Assembly: GCF_007830155.1 (NCBI RefSeq)
Contig: NZ_VLKY01000006.1
Coordinates: forward strand, 186,001 to 250,000
DNA: 64,000 nt
Direction: 5' to 3'
From: Pseudomonas duriflava
GTDB lineage: Bacteria; Pseudomonadota; Gammaproteobacteria; Pseudomonadales; Pseudomonadaceae
The translations under genes and the position numbers were made by a program. A model generated the notes under the pieces. It was not told where the DNA came from, searched no databases, and saw nothing but the letters and a program-made list of their open reading frames with translations. The stretch's first letter is position 1, and every line of letters begins with the position of its first letter. Positions 16,146 through 27,759 of this stretch are shown here, piece by piece.

Positions 16146-18578
16146 ATGCATGATCCCGTAGCTGCCGGCCTGCGCCTGGCACCTGACGAATTAACCCGTC
16201 CCTTCGATCCTTCCCAATTGTCCTTTTTCACTACTGATGAGCTAGACCCGTTCCGCGGCATCCTAGGACAGGAGCGCGCAGTGGAAGCCCTGCAGTTTGG
16301 TGTTGCCATGCCGAGGCCGGGCTATAACGTCTTTGTAATGGGGGAGCCCGGTACGGGACGGTTCTCGTTCGTGCAACGCTTTTTGCGGGCCGAAGGTAAG
16401 CGCCTGCCTACGCCCTCCGACTGGGCCTATCTCAATCATTTCGACGAACCTCGTGAGCCACGAGCCGTAGAGTTGCCGCCTGGCCAGGGTGAAGACTTCT
16501 CCCAGGATATCAACCAGCTTATCGATAACCTTCTGTCTACCTTTCCTGCCGTTTTTGAACACCCGGCTTATCAGCAGAAGAAAAGCGCCATCGATAGATC
16601 CTTCAATCAGCGGTACGACCAAGCCCTGGACACGGTAGAACGTGCTGCGCTAGAGAAAAGCATTGCGCTTTATCGGGATAGCAACAACATTGCCTTTACG
16701 CCTATGAAAGAGGGCAAGGCGTTGGATGAAACCGATTTTGCTCAGCTGCCAGAAGAGGAGCGCGAACGCTTCCATGCTGATATCTCGGCCCTTGAAGAGC
16801 GTCTCAACGAAGAATTGGCCAGCTTGCCGCAATGGCGAAGGGAATCAAGTAACGAGCTGCGCCGCCTGAACGAAGAAACCATTACCCTTGCTCTACAGCC
16901 GCTGCTAGCGCCTCTGGTTGAGAAATACAACGAGAACCCTGGCGTCTGTGCCTATTTACAGGCCATGCAGGTGGATCTACTAAAAACCGTCGTCGATTCC
17001 CTGGTAGATGATTCCAAAACTGATACGCAGCGGCGCAAGGACCTGATCGAGCAATACCTGCCTAATCTGGCTATTGCGCATCATTCTACCGGTGGTGCGC
17101 CCGTGATCTTCGAGCCGCATCCGACCTACGACAACCTGTTTGGGCGTATTGAATACAGTTCGGAGCAGGGCGCGCTTTATACCAGCTATCGTCAGTTGCG
17201 CCCTGGGGCGTTGCATCGTGCCAATGGTGGTTTTCTCATCGTCGAGGCTGAAAAGCTGCTAACCGAGCCCTTCGTGTGGGATGCGCTCAAACGTGCCCTG
17301 CACTCGCGGCAGTTGAAGATGGAGTCCCCGCTGGCAGATCTGGGCCGCTTCGCGACCATTAGCCTGACGCCTCAGGTTATTCCCTTGCATATCAAGGTCA
17401 TCATTATTGGTTCTCGCAATATCTATTACACGTTGCAAGAGCTCGATCCGGATTTCCAGGAAATGTTTCGGGTTCTGGTCGACTTTGATGAAGAAATTCC
17501 CCTGCGTGAGGAAAGCCTTGAGCAGTTCGCTCAGTTACTCAAGACACGAACCTCTGAAGAAGGCATGGCGCCTTTAACCGCGTCGGCTGTCGCACGTCTT
17601 GCCACCTACAGCGCGCGCTTGGCAGAACACCAAGGGCGGCTGTCGGCACGTATTGGCGACTTGTTTCAGCTAGTCAGCGAAGCCGATTTTATTCGTCAGC
17701 TAGCTGGCGATGAAGTAACAGACCGCGGCCATGTCGAGCGTGCGCTAAAGGCCAAGGAGACCCGAACGGGCCGAGTTTCTGCCCGTGTGCTAGATGACAT
17801 GCTCTCCGGCCTCATTCTGATTGATACCGAAGGTGCGGCTGTAGGCAAGTGTAATGGTCTGACGGTGCTGGAGGTAGCGGATTCCGCCTTTGGTATGCCG
17901 GCTCGGATCTCGGCTACGGTGTATCCCGGCGCTAGTGGCATCCTCGATATCGAGCGGGAGGTCAGCCTTGGACAGCCTATTCACTCGAAAGGCGTAATGA
18001 TCCTTACTGGTTATCTGGGGAGTCGCTATGCTCAGGAGTTTCCGCTGGCTATTTCCGCCAGCATCGCCCTGGAGCAGTCCTACGGCTATGTAGATGGTGA
18101 CAGCGCCTCCCTGGGCGAGGCGTGCACATTGATTTCGGCCCTGTCGCGAACACCGCTTAAACAATGTTTCGCCATTACCGGATCGATCAATCAGTTTGGC
18201 GAGGTTCAGGCAGTCGGAGGCGTCAATGAAAAAATTGAAGGCTTTTTCCGCTTGTGCGATGCGCGAGGGTTGACCGGCGAGCAAGGTGTCATCATTCCGC
18301 GGGCAAATGTTACCAACCTTATGCTGGACGAGCGGGTTGTAGACGCCGTTAGGGAGGGGCGCTTCCATATTTATGCCGTGCGGCAGGCTGATGAGGCCTT
18401 GAGTTTGCTGGTGGGCGAGCCGGCTGGCTCGCCCGACGCTCATGGTAATTTCCCGGCCGGTAGCGTTAACGCTCGGGTAGTGGAGCGGCTCAAGGACATC
18501 GCTGAATTAGAGTTAGAAGATGAACTAGCCGACAAATTGAAAGATAAAAGCAAAAAGACGTCGAAAGACGAGAACTGA
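16146..18578 (+). CDS. Lon-related putative ATP-dependent protease (LonP/YcbZ-like)
   Basis: An 810-residue protein with an N-terminal degenerate AAA region and a C-terminal Lon (S16) protease domain. The Ser-Lys dyad is present: S653 in DGDSAS and K696 in GVNEKIE, 43 residues apart as in E. coli Lon. The P-loop position reads GEPGTGRFS (66-74), with Arg72 where the catalytic Lys is expected. A second ATPase-like segment around 400-470 carries RANGGFLIVEAEKLL. The C-terminal tail is very lysine- and aspartate-rich. Gene order matches the P. aeruginosa Lon-like gene. Whether it hydrolyses ATP is uncertain. Confidence 0.9.
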   Translation: MHDPVAAGLRLAPDELTRPFDPSQLSFFTTDELDPFRGILGQERAVEALQFGVAMPRPGYNVFVMGEPGTGRFSFVQRFLRAEGKRLPTPSDWAYLNHFDEPREPRAVELPPGQGEDFSQDINQLIDNLLSTFPAVFEHPAYQQKKSAIDRSFNQRYDQALDTVERAALEKSIALYRDSNNIAFTPMKEGKALDETDFAQLPEEERERFHADISALEERLNEELASLPQWRRESSNELRRLNEETITLALQPLLAPLVEKYNENPGVCAYLQAMQVDLLKTVVDSLVDDSKTDTQRRKDLIEQYLPNLAIAHHSTGGAPVIFEPHPTYDNLFGRIEYSSEQGALYTSYRQLRPGALHRANGGFLIVEAEKLLTEPFVWDALKRALHSRQLKMESPLADLGRFATISLTPQVIPLHIKVIIIGSRNIYYTLQELDPDFQEMFRVLVDFDEEIPLREESLEQFAQLLKTRTSEEGMAPLTASAVARLATYSARLAEHQGRLSARIGDLFQLVSEADFIRQLAGDEVTDRGHVERALKAKETRTGRVSARVLDDMLSGLILIDTEGAAVGKCNGLTVLEVADSAFGMPARISATVYPGASGILDIEREVSLGQPIHSKGVMILTGYLGSRYAQEFPLAISASIALEQSYGYVDGDSASLGEACTLISALSRTPLKQCFAITGSINQFGEVQAVGGVNEKIEGFFRLCDARGLTGEQGVIIPRANVTNLMLDERVVDAVREGRFHIYAVRQADEALSLLVGEPAGSPDAHGNFPAGSVNARVVERLKDIAELELEDELADKLKDKSKKTSKDEN

Positions 18579-18611
18579 AGGCGAAACCAGCTGGTCGGAA
18601 AGGTATGAAAA

Positions 18612-18636
18612 GCGCTATGGAGAGCATCCATAGCGC
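18612..18636 (+). terminator. Hairpin after the Lon-like gene
   Basis: Perfect 9-bp stem GCGCTATGG/CCATAGCGC with a 7-base loop, 34 bases after the stop codon. There is no T tract after it, so it may act as an RNA 3'-end stabiliser or a weak terminator. Confidence 0.45.
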
Positions 18637-18663
18637 ACCGGCTGGCTTGTGTTGCTGCTGACC

Positions 18664-18682
18664 GGTTATCGACTCGATAACC
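18664..18682. repeat. Perfect inverted repeat GGTTATCG-ACT-CGATAACC
   Basis: Eight-base arms and a three-base centre, about 45 bases before the next start codon. It could be an operator or a tight hairpin in the leader of the following gene. Confidence 0.45.
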
Positions 18683-18727
18683 TAGGGCACGACAGGCTTA
18701 TTAGAAGAATAGTTCGAGGAAGATGCC

Positions 18728-19069
18728 ATGTCTCGCAGCATCACTCTGATTCGCCCCTGTCTAGGTCTTGTTACCCGTATAGAATGCGAAGTGAAACCAT
18801 TGGCTCATCAACCGGGCATGTGGACCCTTCTCTGCGCAGCGGGGCTTTCGGGGCAGCAGCCAACCGCCATTAAGGCGCAAGGGCCTTTCCATGGTCCTGT
18901 TGTGGCTGAAGCGGTTATGACGGCTATTGCCGACAATCTGCAGGAACAGGGGTATGTTCCTGCCTCTGATCCACAGATTTGGCGTTTGCATATTCAGGCC
19001 GAACTGCGGCGTATGAATGGTGAGCGTGCCCAGCCTGTGCTGAATTATCAGATTCGTCCTGAACTCTGA
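18728..19069 (+). CDS. Conserved hypothetical protein (PA4575-like)
   Basis: A 113-residue protein of unknown function starting MSRSITLIRPCLGLVTRIECEV. It has no membrane segment. The body (GPFHGPVVAEAVMTAIADNLQEQGYV and WRLHIQAELRRMNGER) looks like a compact alpha/beta domain. Position after the Lon-like gene matches the P. aeruginosa order. The ATG follows a GAGGAAG ribosome site. A tight palindrome precedes it. Confidence 0.75.
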   Translation: MSRSITLIRPCLGLVTRIECEVKPLAHQPGMWTLLCAAGLSGQQPTAIKAQGPFHGPVVAEAVMTAIADNLQEQGYVPASDPQIWRLHIQAELRRMNGERAQPVLNYQIRPEL

Positions 19070-19086
19070 ATGCAGGCTGCGAAAAC

Positions 19087-19136
19087 CTACTCGGCCAACC
19101 TGTTTAGCGGCGGGAAGTGATTTTTCCGCCGAGTAG
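19087..19136 (+). terminator. Nested hairpins with a shared arm before the YqhA-family gene
   Basis: An inner hairpin at 19109-19130 (GGCGGGAA against TTTCCGCC, one G-T pair) shares its 3' arm with an outer 9-bp pairing CTACTCGGC/GCCGAGTAG. The two cannot fully form together. No T tract follows. It lies between two genes and may end the first. Confidence 0.35.
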
Positions 19137-19178
19137 CCATCGGTATACTCGCCAGCCCGATTCTGACGAGCAAGTATC

Positions 19179-19673
19179 ATGGAACGCTTTATCGAAAAGA
19201 CAATGTACGCTGCCCGCTGGCTTTTAGCCCCTATCTATTTTGGGCTATCCCTAGCGCTAGTTATGTTAACGCTAAAATTCTTTCAGGAAATCTTTCATCT
19301 CCTGCCGCATATTTTTGAGCAAACCGAGGCCGATCTCATTCTATTGGTGCTCTCATTGATTGATATGTCATTAGTCGGTGGTTTGCTCGTTATGGTGATG
19401 CTGTCAGGCTATGAGAATTTCGTTTCTCAGCTTGATATCGCAGATGACAAAGAAAAGTTGAGCTGGTTAGGCAAGATGGATTCCAGCTCCTTAAAAAACA
19501 AGGTAGCGGCTTCCATTGTGGCCATTTCCTCGATTCATCTGCTACGCATCTTCATGGATGCCAAGAACATTGATACCGACTATTTAAAGTGGTACGTCAT
19601 TATCCACCTGACATTCGTCGTTTCGGCTTTTGCCATGGGTTACCTCGATAGGCTTACCCGGCACGATCACTAA
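19179..19673 (+). CDS. YqhA-family (TIGR00645) inner-membrane protein
   Basis: A 164-residue protein with three or four hydrophobic helices. The start [27 protein letters not shown] and the motif [23 protein letters not shown] are typical of the UPF0114/YqhA family, as is the C-terminal [22 protein letters not shown]. Function is unknown in all species. Length is normal and it follows the P. aeruginosa gene order. Confidence 0.88.
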   Translation: MERFIEKTMYAARWLLAPIYFGLSLALVMLTLKFFQEIFHLLPHIFEQTEADLILLVLSLIDMSLVGGLLVMVMLSGYENFVSQLDIADDKEKLSWLGKMDSSSLKNKVAASIVAISSIHLLRIFMDAKNIDTDYLKWYVIIHLTFVVSAFAMGYLDRLTRHDH

Positions 19674-19711
19674 TAACATCCTCAACTTGCGATAGGCAGC
19701 GAGGTAATGCC

Positions 19712-20029
19712 ATGACGCTTTCCGAATTGCAGGCACTGGCTAGGGCCGGGCAAATCGCAGAGCTGAACCTTCTGTCATTGGAAGGCGGCTTCTACATTTT
19801 GGATATTCATGCCTATGAACGACGGGATCGTCTGCAGGACGACTCTGGAAAAACATGGCACCTGCGTTCACCAGGGCACGCCCGGTATGTCTTGCGCGAT
19901 TTGCCCGAAGTACCTTTTTACCTCGTGCAGCACTCGGCTTACGACGAAATGGTAGGAGCAGCGCCTAGCAGTGAGGCACCCTTGAAAACGCCCTTAAGTC
20001 TTTGGCAGGCCGATAAGGATACTCTTTAG
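19712..20029 (+). CDS. DUF6482-like hypothetical protein
   Basis: A 105-residue soluble protein. The pattern MTLSELQALARAGQIAELNLLSLEGGFYIL followed by HLRSPGHARYVLRDL and PFYLVQHSAYDEMVG is a conserved Pseudomonas small-protein family, probably DUF6482 (from memory). No catalytic residues are evident. It lies between the YqhA-like gene and fklB as in P. aeruginosa. Confidence 0.7.
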   Translation: MTLSELQALARAGQIAELNLLSLEGGFYILDIHAYERRDRLQDDSGKTWHLRSPGHARYVLRDLPEVPFYLVQHSAYDEMVGAAPSSEAPLKTPLSLWQADKDTL

Positions 20030-20090
20030 GCTGATCCTTTGACCTGTCGCATGATGTGATAGGCTGGCCGTTTTACTTGTGAGGCAAGAG

Positions 20091-20708
20091 ATGAGCGAAC
20101 TCGATTTAAGTACGGATGAGCAGCGCGTCAGCTATGGTATCGGACGCCAGCTAGGCGATCAGCTACGGCAGAATCCTGTACCGGGTATGTCTTTGGAGGC
20201 CGTCCTGGCGGGCCTGTCGGAAGCCTATGCAGAGCAGCCCAGTCGTGTATCGGTAGAAGCACTCAACGAAAGCTTCAAGGCTATTCGCGAGCGCATGCAG
20301 GCTGAGGCACAGGCCAGGGCTGTCATGGCTGCCGAGGCGGGGGCTGCCTTCCTGTTGGAAAATGCTAAACGTGAAGAAGTTGTTCTGCTACCGTCCGGCC
20401 TGCAGTACGAGGTTCTGGTCGAAGGGCAGGGGGAAAAACCCAGCCGTCAGAGTCATGTCCGTACCCACTACCATGGCACACTAGTCGATGGCACTGTTTT
20501 TGACAGTTCCTACGAGCGTGGACAGCCTGCCGAGTTTCCAGTCGGAGGTGTCATTGCCGGTTGGATCGAGGCATTGCAACTTATGGGTGTTGGTAGCAAA
20601 TGGCGCCTTTACGTCCCGAGCGAGTTGGCTTATGGCGCTCAGTCTGTCGGAAATATCCCGCCGCATAGCGCTTTGATCTTTGATGTTGAACTTTTGGAAA
20701 TTCTTTAA
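20091..20708 (+). CDS. fklB: FKBP-type peptidyl-prolyl isomerase FklB
   Basis: A 205-residue FKBP22-type isomerase. The N-terminal dimerisation helices (STDEQRVSYGIGRQLGDQL) precede the C-terminal FKBP fold from about residue 110 with HYHGTLVDGTVFDSSYERG, GVIAGWIEALQLM and LAYGAQSVGNIPPHSALIFDVELL. The ATG behind GAGGCAAGAG was chosen over an upstream GTG; it gives the length of E. coli FklB. No signal peptide, so it is cytoplasmic. A hairpin shared with the converging small gene follows. Confidence 0.93.
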   Translation: MSELDLSTDEQRVSYGIGRQLGDQLRQNPVPGMSLEAVLAGLSEAYAEQPSRVSVEALNESFKAIRERMQAEAQARAVMAAEAGAAFLLENAKREEVVLLPSGLQYEVLVEGQGEKPSRQSHVRTHYHGTLVDGTVFDSSYERGQPAEFPVGGVIAGWIEALQLMGVGSKWRLYVPSELAYGAQSVGNIPPHSALIFDVELLEIL

Positions 20709-20742
20709 GTAAAAGGTGAGTTGGCATTAAGCCGACTCACCT
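20708..20742 (-). terminator. Terminator overlapping the 3' end of the PA4570-like gene
   Basis: A 12-bp stem AGGTGAGTTGGC/GCCGACTCACCT (one G-T pair) with loop ATTAA. Read on the minus strand it is followed by TTTTACTT. The stem includes the stop codon of the minus-strand gene, and it may also act on fklB. Confidence 0.65.
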
Positions 20743-20988
20743 CCAAAGGGGCTCCTTAACTTCCGGGCGTAGAGCGCGGGCATAACAGAAAAGGAATAAC
20801 TGGCGTATTTGTTCCTTTTGTCGGGTTGGCTCGAATGTACTAAGGCTTTGTACATCCAATTCTCCCAACTCGAGCAGTTCTTCAATGGCATCCTCTTCTA
20901 ATGCAACGCAAACCTGTCCTGTTTCGCGATTCAAAATGCGCAGGTAAGGATGTGGGCGGTCAAGCCAGGCATTGATCAAGTACGTCAT
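20737..20988 (-). CDS. PA4570-like small hypothetical protein
   Basis: An 83-residue acidic protein starting MTYLINAWLDRPHPYLRILNRETGQVCVALEEDAIEEL. It is cytoplasmic with no known domain. The P. aeruginosa homologue between ispB and fklB is reported, from memory, among iron-responsive transcripts; a partial Fur-like site sits just upstream here, which would agree. The ribosome site GGAGATG before the ATG is good. Confidence 0.78.
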   Translation of the reverse strand: MTYLINAWLDRPHPYLRILNRETGQVCVALEEDAIEELLELGELDVQSLSTFEPTRQKEQIRQLFLFCYARALRPEVKEPLWR

Positions 20989-21011
20989 GGTTTCATCTCC
21001 TATAGCGAATC

Positions 21012-21030
21012 TTTAATGAGAATAATTCCT
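21012..21030. promoter_or_regulatory. Weak Fur-box-like site upstream of the PA4570-like gene
   Basis: TTTAATGAGAATAATTCCT matches the 19-base Fur consensus at 12 positions. It lies 24 bases from the gene start. The match is only moderate. Confidence 0.35.
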
Positions 21031-21105
21031 ATTGTTGATTATGCAAAGAGAAACCGAATTTTTTCTTGAAAAAGCCAAGCCGTGCCCATTTTGTAACGAG
21101 GCATT

Positions 21106-21139
21106 AAAAAGCCCGACAGATAGTCGTCGGGCTTTTTAA
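21106..21139. terminator. Terminator after ispB
   Basis: GCCCGAC/GTCGGGC stem extended by an A tract and a T tract (AAAAAGCCC to GGGCTTTTT), sitting 17 bases beyond the ispB stop on the minus strand; symmetric enough to act both ways. Confidence 0.88.
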
Positions 21140-21155
21140 TCGGAGCGAAAGAAAA

Positions 21156-22127
21156 TTAGTGCGTACGGGCTACAGCAAACTGGCTAAGCTCGATTAGAGC
21201 ATCCCGATACACATTAGCTGGCAGCTCATCCAGGCAGGCAATAGCCTTCTCGGCATATTCACGTGCCAGCCGAGCGGTGTAGTCTAGTGCACCAGCCTCT
21301 TCAACGGCCTTGCAGACACGCTCCAGATCTTGGCTGCCCCCTTGCTGAATGGCTTTACGCACCAAGGTTGCCTGTTCTTCAGTACCTTCTCGCATTGTGA
21401 CGATCAGCGGTAGCGTAGGCTTGCCTTCAGCGAGATCATCACCCACATTCTTGCCCAGCGTTGCTGCATCACCGCGGTAATCGAGTAGGTCGTCTACCAA
21501 TTGGAAGGCAATGCCCAGATAGTCACCGAACCGGCGAAGCGTTTCAGTTTGTTGGCTAGGGGCTCCGCACAAAGCCGCTGCGCTGTGGGTCGAGGCCTCG
21601 AACAGCATGGCCGTCTTGCCGCGGATGACCTCCATATAAATCTCCTCGGTTGTGCTAGCGTCGCGAACCTTGGAGAGTTGCAAGACTTCTCCTTCGGCAA
21701 TAACTCGGGTCGCCTGCGAAATGATACGCATGACTTCCATTGAGCCCAACTCAACCATCATCTCAAAGGACCGGGCATAGAGAAAGTCACCGACCAGTAC
21801 ACTAGGGGCGTTACCCCATAGTGCGTTGGCCGTAGAGCGGCCGCGACGTAGACCAGAAGCATCGACCACGTCGTCGTGCAGCAGCGTCGAGGTATGCAGA
21901 AATTCGATCGTGGCAGCCAGTAGGCGCGTCGGGTAATCGCTGTGGCCAAGTGCATTTCCAGTCAACAAGACCAAGAGCGGGCGTAAGCGTTTGCCTCCAG
22001 CCGATACGATGTAATCTCCTATTTTTTCGACCAGGGGTACGCGGGAAGTGAGTTGTCGGCGAATGATGTCATCGACTGCAGCGAAGTCATCCGCTACCAC
22101 GCGATAAAAGGCCTGGGGTTGCGTCAT
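21156..22127 (-). CDS. ispB: Octaprenyl/solanesyl diphosphate synthase
   Basis: A 323-residue trans-prenyl diphosphate synthase making the ubiquinone side chain. Both aspartate-rich motifs are present: LLHDDVVDASGLRRG near residue 80 and FQLVDDLLDYRGDA near 207, along with GGKRLRPLLVLLTGNALG near 45. The ATG was preferred over a TTG five codons upstream because it gives the usual length. It is divergent from rplU-rpmA, the standard arrangement. Confidence 0.95.
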   Translation of the reverse strand: MTQPQAFYRVVADDFAAVDDIIRRQLTSRVPLVEKIGDYIVSAGGKRLRPLLVLLTGNALGHSDYPTRLLAATIEFLHTSTLLHDDVVDASGLRRGRSTANALWGNAPSVLVGDFLYARSFEMMVELGSMEVMRIISQATRVIAEGEVLQLSKVRDASTTEEIYMEVIRGKTAMLFEASTHSAAALCGAPSQQTETLRRFGDYLGIAFQLVDDLLDYRGDAATLGKNVGDDLAEGKPTLPLIVTMREGTEEQATLVRKAIQQGGSQDLERVCKAVEEAGALDYTARLAREYAEKAIACLDELPANVYRDALIELSQFAVARTH

Positions 22128-22273
22128 GTGGGGCGTGTCCAAGTGCGGTGCGTTGTTACAGCACAGTGCGCCGGGGGCGGAGCGCTAGGCGCGTTACCTG
22201 CCGGGGCTCCATTAGGGTTGCGCGGCATGCTAGGGGTGGGGGTGGGGACTGTCAAGGTAGAGTGTCAGGGTGC

Positions 22274-22302
22274 TTGCTACGTAATGTAAGGTTGCGTAGA
22301 AT
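22274..22302 (+). promoter_or_regulatory. Probable sigma-70 promoter of rplU-rpmA
   Basis: TTGCTA, 17 bases, TAGAAT. The remaining 311-base gap between ispB and rplU holds a G-rich stretch at 22232-22247 and no gene. The leader to the rplU ATG would be about 130 bases. Confidence 0.5.
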
Positions 22303-22438
22303 CACGGGCCCTGAAATTCCCAAGGGTTAACCCCCTGTCTTACGCAATTGCATAGGCGTCTATCCACCTCATGCAGCCATGCCGGCCACTGATTATTCCT
22401 ATAAAGCGCCGGGTGAGCAGGTTAAACGGAGATATTCC

Positions 22439-22750
22439 ATGTACGCAGTAATCGTTACCGGTGGCAAGCAGCATAAAGTCACCGAAGGTGAATTCCTGAA
22501 AGTCGAGAAACTCGACATCGCTACTGGCGAGAGCGTGACCTTTGATCGCGTTCTGCTGGTAGGCAATGGCGACGACGTCAAGATCGGTCTGCCGGTTGTC
22601 GAAGGTGCCAAGGTGACTGCTGAGGTGGTTGCTCAGGGTCGTCACGACAAGGTCAGCATCATCAAATTCCGTCGTCGTAAGCACCACATGAAGCGTCAGG
22701 GCCACCGTCAGTGGTTCACTGAAATCAAAATCACCGGCATTCAGGCCTGA
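22439..22750 (+). CDS. rplU: 50S ribosomal protein L21
   Basis: A 103-residue ribosomal protein beginning [14 protein letters not shown], with the C-terminal [23 protein letters not shown] signature. An upstream in-frame extension was rejected because L21 always starts here and CGGAGA precedes the ATG. It is the first gene of the rplU-rpmA unit. Confidence 0.98.
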   Translation: MYAVIVTGGKQHKVTEGEFLKVEKLDIATGESVTFDRVLLVGNGDDVKIGLPVVEGAKVTAEVVAQGRHDKVSIIKFRRRKHHMKRQGHRQWFTEIKITGIQA

Positions 22751-22773
22751 TTGCCCTTTCGGAGAATTGACTC

Positions 22774-23031
22774 ATGGCACACAAAAAAGCTGGCGGTTCC
22801 ACCCGCAACGGTCGCGACTCAGAATCTAAACGCCTTGGCGTGAAGCTGTTCGGCGGCCAGGCTGTTAAAGCAGGCAACATTATCGTGCGTCAGCGCGGTA
22901 CTCAGTTCCACCCCGGTTACGGTGTTGGTCTGGGCAAGGATCATACGCTGTTCGCTAAAGTCGACGGCGTGATCAAGTTCGAAGTGAAGGGTGCTTTTGG
23001 CCGTCGCTACGTAAGCGTCGTTGCTGCCTAA
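22774..23031 (+). CDS. rpmA: 50S ribosomal protein L27
   Basis: An 85-residue protein starting [20 protein letters not shown], the invariant L27 N-terminus that reaches the peptidyl-transferase centre, then [20 protein letters not shown]. It follows rplU by 23 bases with ribosome site GGAG. A terminator follows. Confidence 0.98.
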   Translation: MAHKKAGGSTRNGRDSESKRLGVKLFGGQAVKAGNIIVRQRGTQFHPGYGVGLGKDHTLFAKVDGVIKFEVKGAFGRRYVSVVAA

Positions 23032-23045
23032 GCGCGAGCTCACCG

Positions 23046-25489
<2,444 letters not shown>

Positions 25490-25559
25490 TCGTCATCGGG
25501 AGTGACGGTAATTTAGGCTGTGTGCTTCATGGCCTAATTTGGCCTCAAATAAGAGGTAA

Positions 25560-25588
25560 TAAAAAACCGGCGCAAGCCGGTTTTTTAT
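25560..25588. terminator. Bidirectional terminator between proB and rpsT
   Basis: AAAAAACCGGC/GCCGGTTTTTT with a four-base loop; serves both converging genes. Confidence 0.9.
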
Positions 25589-25604
25589 ATTGCTAAGCGA
25601 AGCC

Positions 25605-25883
25605 TTAAGCAGCTGCAGCTTGGCTCATAGCCTTGATGTGGGCATTCAGGCGGCCTTTGTGACGAGCAGCCTTGTTCTTGTGAATGATGCCCTTGTCGGC
25701 CATGCGATCAATCACAGGAACAGCTGCTGTGTAAGCAGCTTGTGCTTTTTCAAGATCCTTGGCGTCGATCGCCTTGACTACGTTCTTGATATAAGTACGA
25801 ACCATCGAACGCAGGCTGGCATTGTGGCTGCGACGCTTCTCAGCCTGTTTGGCGCGTTTTTTGGCGGAAGGTGTGTTTGCCAC
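25605..25883 (-). CDS. rpsT: 30S ribosomal protein S20 (GTG start)
   Basis: A 92-residue protein reading (M)[17 protein letters not shown], the conserved S20 N-terminus, and ending [11 protein letters not shown]. The start codon is GTG behind CGAGGAG. A non-ATG start is also used in E. coli S20 (TTG), where weak initiation is part of autoregulation, so GTG here may matter. The gene is monocistronic and converges on proB. Confidence 0.97.
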   Translation of the reverse strand: MANTPSAKKRAKQAEKRRSHNASLRSMVRTYIKNVVKAIDAKDLEKAQAAYTAAVPVIDRMADKGIIHKNKAARHKGRLNAHIKAMSQAAAA

Positions 25884-26123
25884 CGTCGAGCTCCTCGAAA
25901 AACTTGGGGGTATCACGCAAATAAGGCCGCGAATCATGCCGATCAGTTTGGTTCTTGTCAAGACGGAAAGGATAGCCGGATCGTAATGAGGCATACCGCA
26001 GGATTTCAGGCGTGCTTTATCGTTCCGAGCGTCCTACACTCGCGCCTCGTTTGATATGGCGCTCGGCCTTTAAAACGTCAGCCTTCTAATGAACGGTCAT
26101 CCGGACGACGGAATTCCTATTGC

Positions 26124-27662
26124 ATGAATCTGCTTAAATCACTAGCCGCTGTGAGCTCGATGACTCTTGTCTCGCGCGTGCTGGGCTTTATTCGAGACAC
26201 TATTATCGCGCGTATCTTTGGGGCCGGTATGGTGACCGATGCCTTTTTTGTGGCGTTCAAGCTACCAAACCTGCTGCGGCGTATTTTTGCTGAAGGAGCC
26301 TTTTCCCAGGCCTTTGTACCTATTCTGGCGGAATACAAGAGTAAGCAGGGCGACGAGGCAACACGGGTTTTTATTGCCTATGTGTCAGGCCTGCTGACGC
26401 TGGTATTGGCCGTAGTTACAGTGCTGGGCATGCTGGCTGCTCCTTGGATTATATGGATCACTGCGCCGGGCTTTACGGACACGCCTGAAAAGTACGAACT
26501 GACTACTGCGCTACTTCGTGTCACATTTCCGTACATTCTGCTGATTTCGCTGTCATCGCTAGCCGGGGCAGTTCTTAATACGTGGAATCGCTTCTCAGTG
26601 CCGGCATTCGTGCCGACGTTATTGAACCTCAGCATGATCTTTTTTGCTGTATTCCTGACGCCTTATTTTCATCCCCCTATCATGGTGTTGGGGTGGGCTG
26701 TACTGGCAGGGGGGCTTTTACAGTTTCTTTATCAGCTACCCCATCTCAAGCGCATCGGCATGTTAGTCCTGCCGCGCCTGAACCTTCGTGACAGTGGTGT
26801 GTGGCGTGTGCTTAGGCAAATGGTGCCAGCTATCGTCGGAGTGTCCGTCAGTCAGATTTCGCTAATTATCAATACGATCTTTGCTTCCTTTCTAGCGGCA
26901 GGTTCGGTTTCTTGGATGTATTACGCGGATCGTTTGATGGAGTTGCCCTCGGGTGTGCTGGGAGTTGCCATAGGTACGATTCTCTTGCCAGCCCTGGCCA
27001 AGACTCATGCGCAGAATGACAGGTATGAATATTCCCGGCTCATGGATTGGGGATTAAGGCTGTGTTTTTTGCTAGTGCTTCCATGTGCATTGGCGTTGGC
27101 TATCCTGTCGGAACCCTTGACGGTCGCGCTATTTCAGTATGGAAAATTTACGGCACATGATGCCCAGATGACCCAGCACGCCCTGATTGCCTATTCAATA
27201 GGGTTGATTGGAATCATTCTGGTAAAAGTATTAGCGCCGGGCTTTTATGCGCGTCAGAACATCAAAACGCCTGTTCGAATTGCAATGTTTACTTTGGTCA
27301 TGACGCAGGCGATGAACCTAGCCTTCATTTATCCGCTGAAACACGTTGGGCTAGCGTTGTCCATCGGGTTGGCCGCTTGTTTGAATGCCGGGCTGCTTTA
27401 TTGGCAGCTTCGAAAGCATAAATTGTTTGAGCCGCAGCCGGGCTGGGGCAGCTTCTTGTTTAAGCTGGTTATAGCAGTAGGGGTAATGTCTTCTGTATTG
27501 CTGGCGTGTATGCAAGTTATGCCAGATTGGAGTGTGGGGGATATGCCGATGCGGTTTCTACGCTTAGGTGCAGTCGTTGCGGCAGGTCTGGTAGCTTATT
27601 TCGGAACACTAGCGCTGTTTGGCTTTAGAGTCAGGCACTTTACCAAGAGGGCTTTAACCTGA
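26124..27662 (+). CDS. murJ: Lipid II flippase MurJ
   Basis: A 512-residue MOP-superfamily membrane protein with about fourteen helices that flips the peptidoglycan precursor. The start [33 protein letters not shown] and the [22 protein letters not shown] motif are diagnostic, including the essential basic residues of the cavity. It is divergent from rpsT and upstream of ribF as in P. aeruginosa. Confidence 0.97.
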   Translation: MNLLKSLAAVSSMTLVSRVLGFIRDTIIARIFGAGMVTDAFFVAFKLPNLLRRIFAEGAFSQAFVPILAEYKSKQGDEATRVFIAYVSGLLTLVLAVVTVLGMLAAPWIIWITAPGFTDTPEKYELTTALLRVTFPYILLISLSSLAGAVLNTWNRFSVPAFVPTLLNLSMIFFAVFLTPYFHPPIMVLGWAVLAGGLLQFLYQLPHLKRIGMLVLPRLNLRDSGVWRVLRQMVPAIVGVSVSQISLIINTIFASFLAAGSVSWMYYADRLMELPSGVLGVAIGTILLPALAKTHAQNDRYEYSRLMDWGLRLCFLLVLPCALALAILSEPLTVALFQYGKFTAHDAQMTQHALIAYSIGLIGIILVKVLAPGFYARQNIKTPVRIAMFTLVMTQAMNLAFIYPLKHVGLALSIGLAACLNAGLLYWQLRKHKLFEPQPGWGSFLFKLVIAVGVMSSVLLACMQVMPDWSVGDMPMRFLRLGAVVAAGLVAYFGTLALFGFRVRHFTKRALT

Positions 27663-27759
27663 CGGCTGGACATATCTTGGACGCTTCTTGGCATGCGCTG
27701 CCTGTTGTCTGGCGCGATGCGTGCGTATAATCAATGAATTTGTAGACAGAACGCTTGCT

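Noticed and set aside
22232-22247. G-rich stretch that might form a G-quadruplex upstream of rplU
   Set aside because: Only three close G runs are present; a fourth needs a very long loop, and it lies before the likely promoter.
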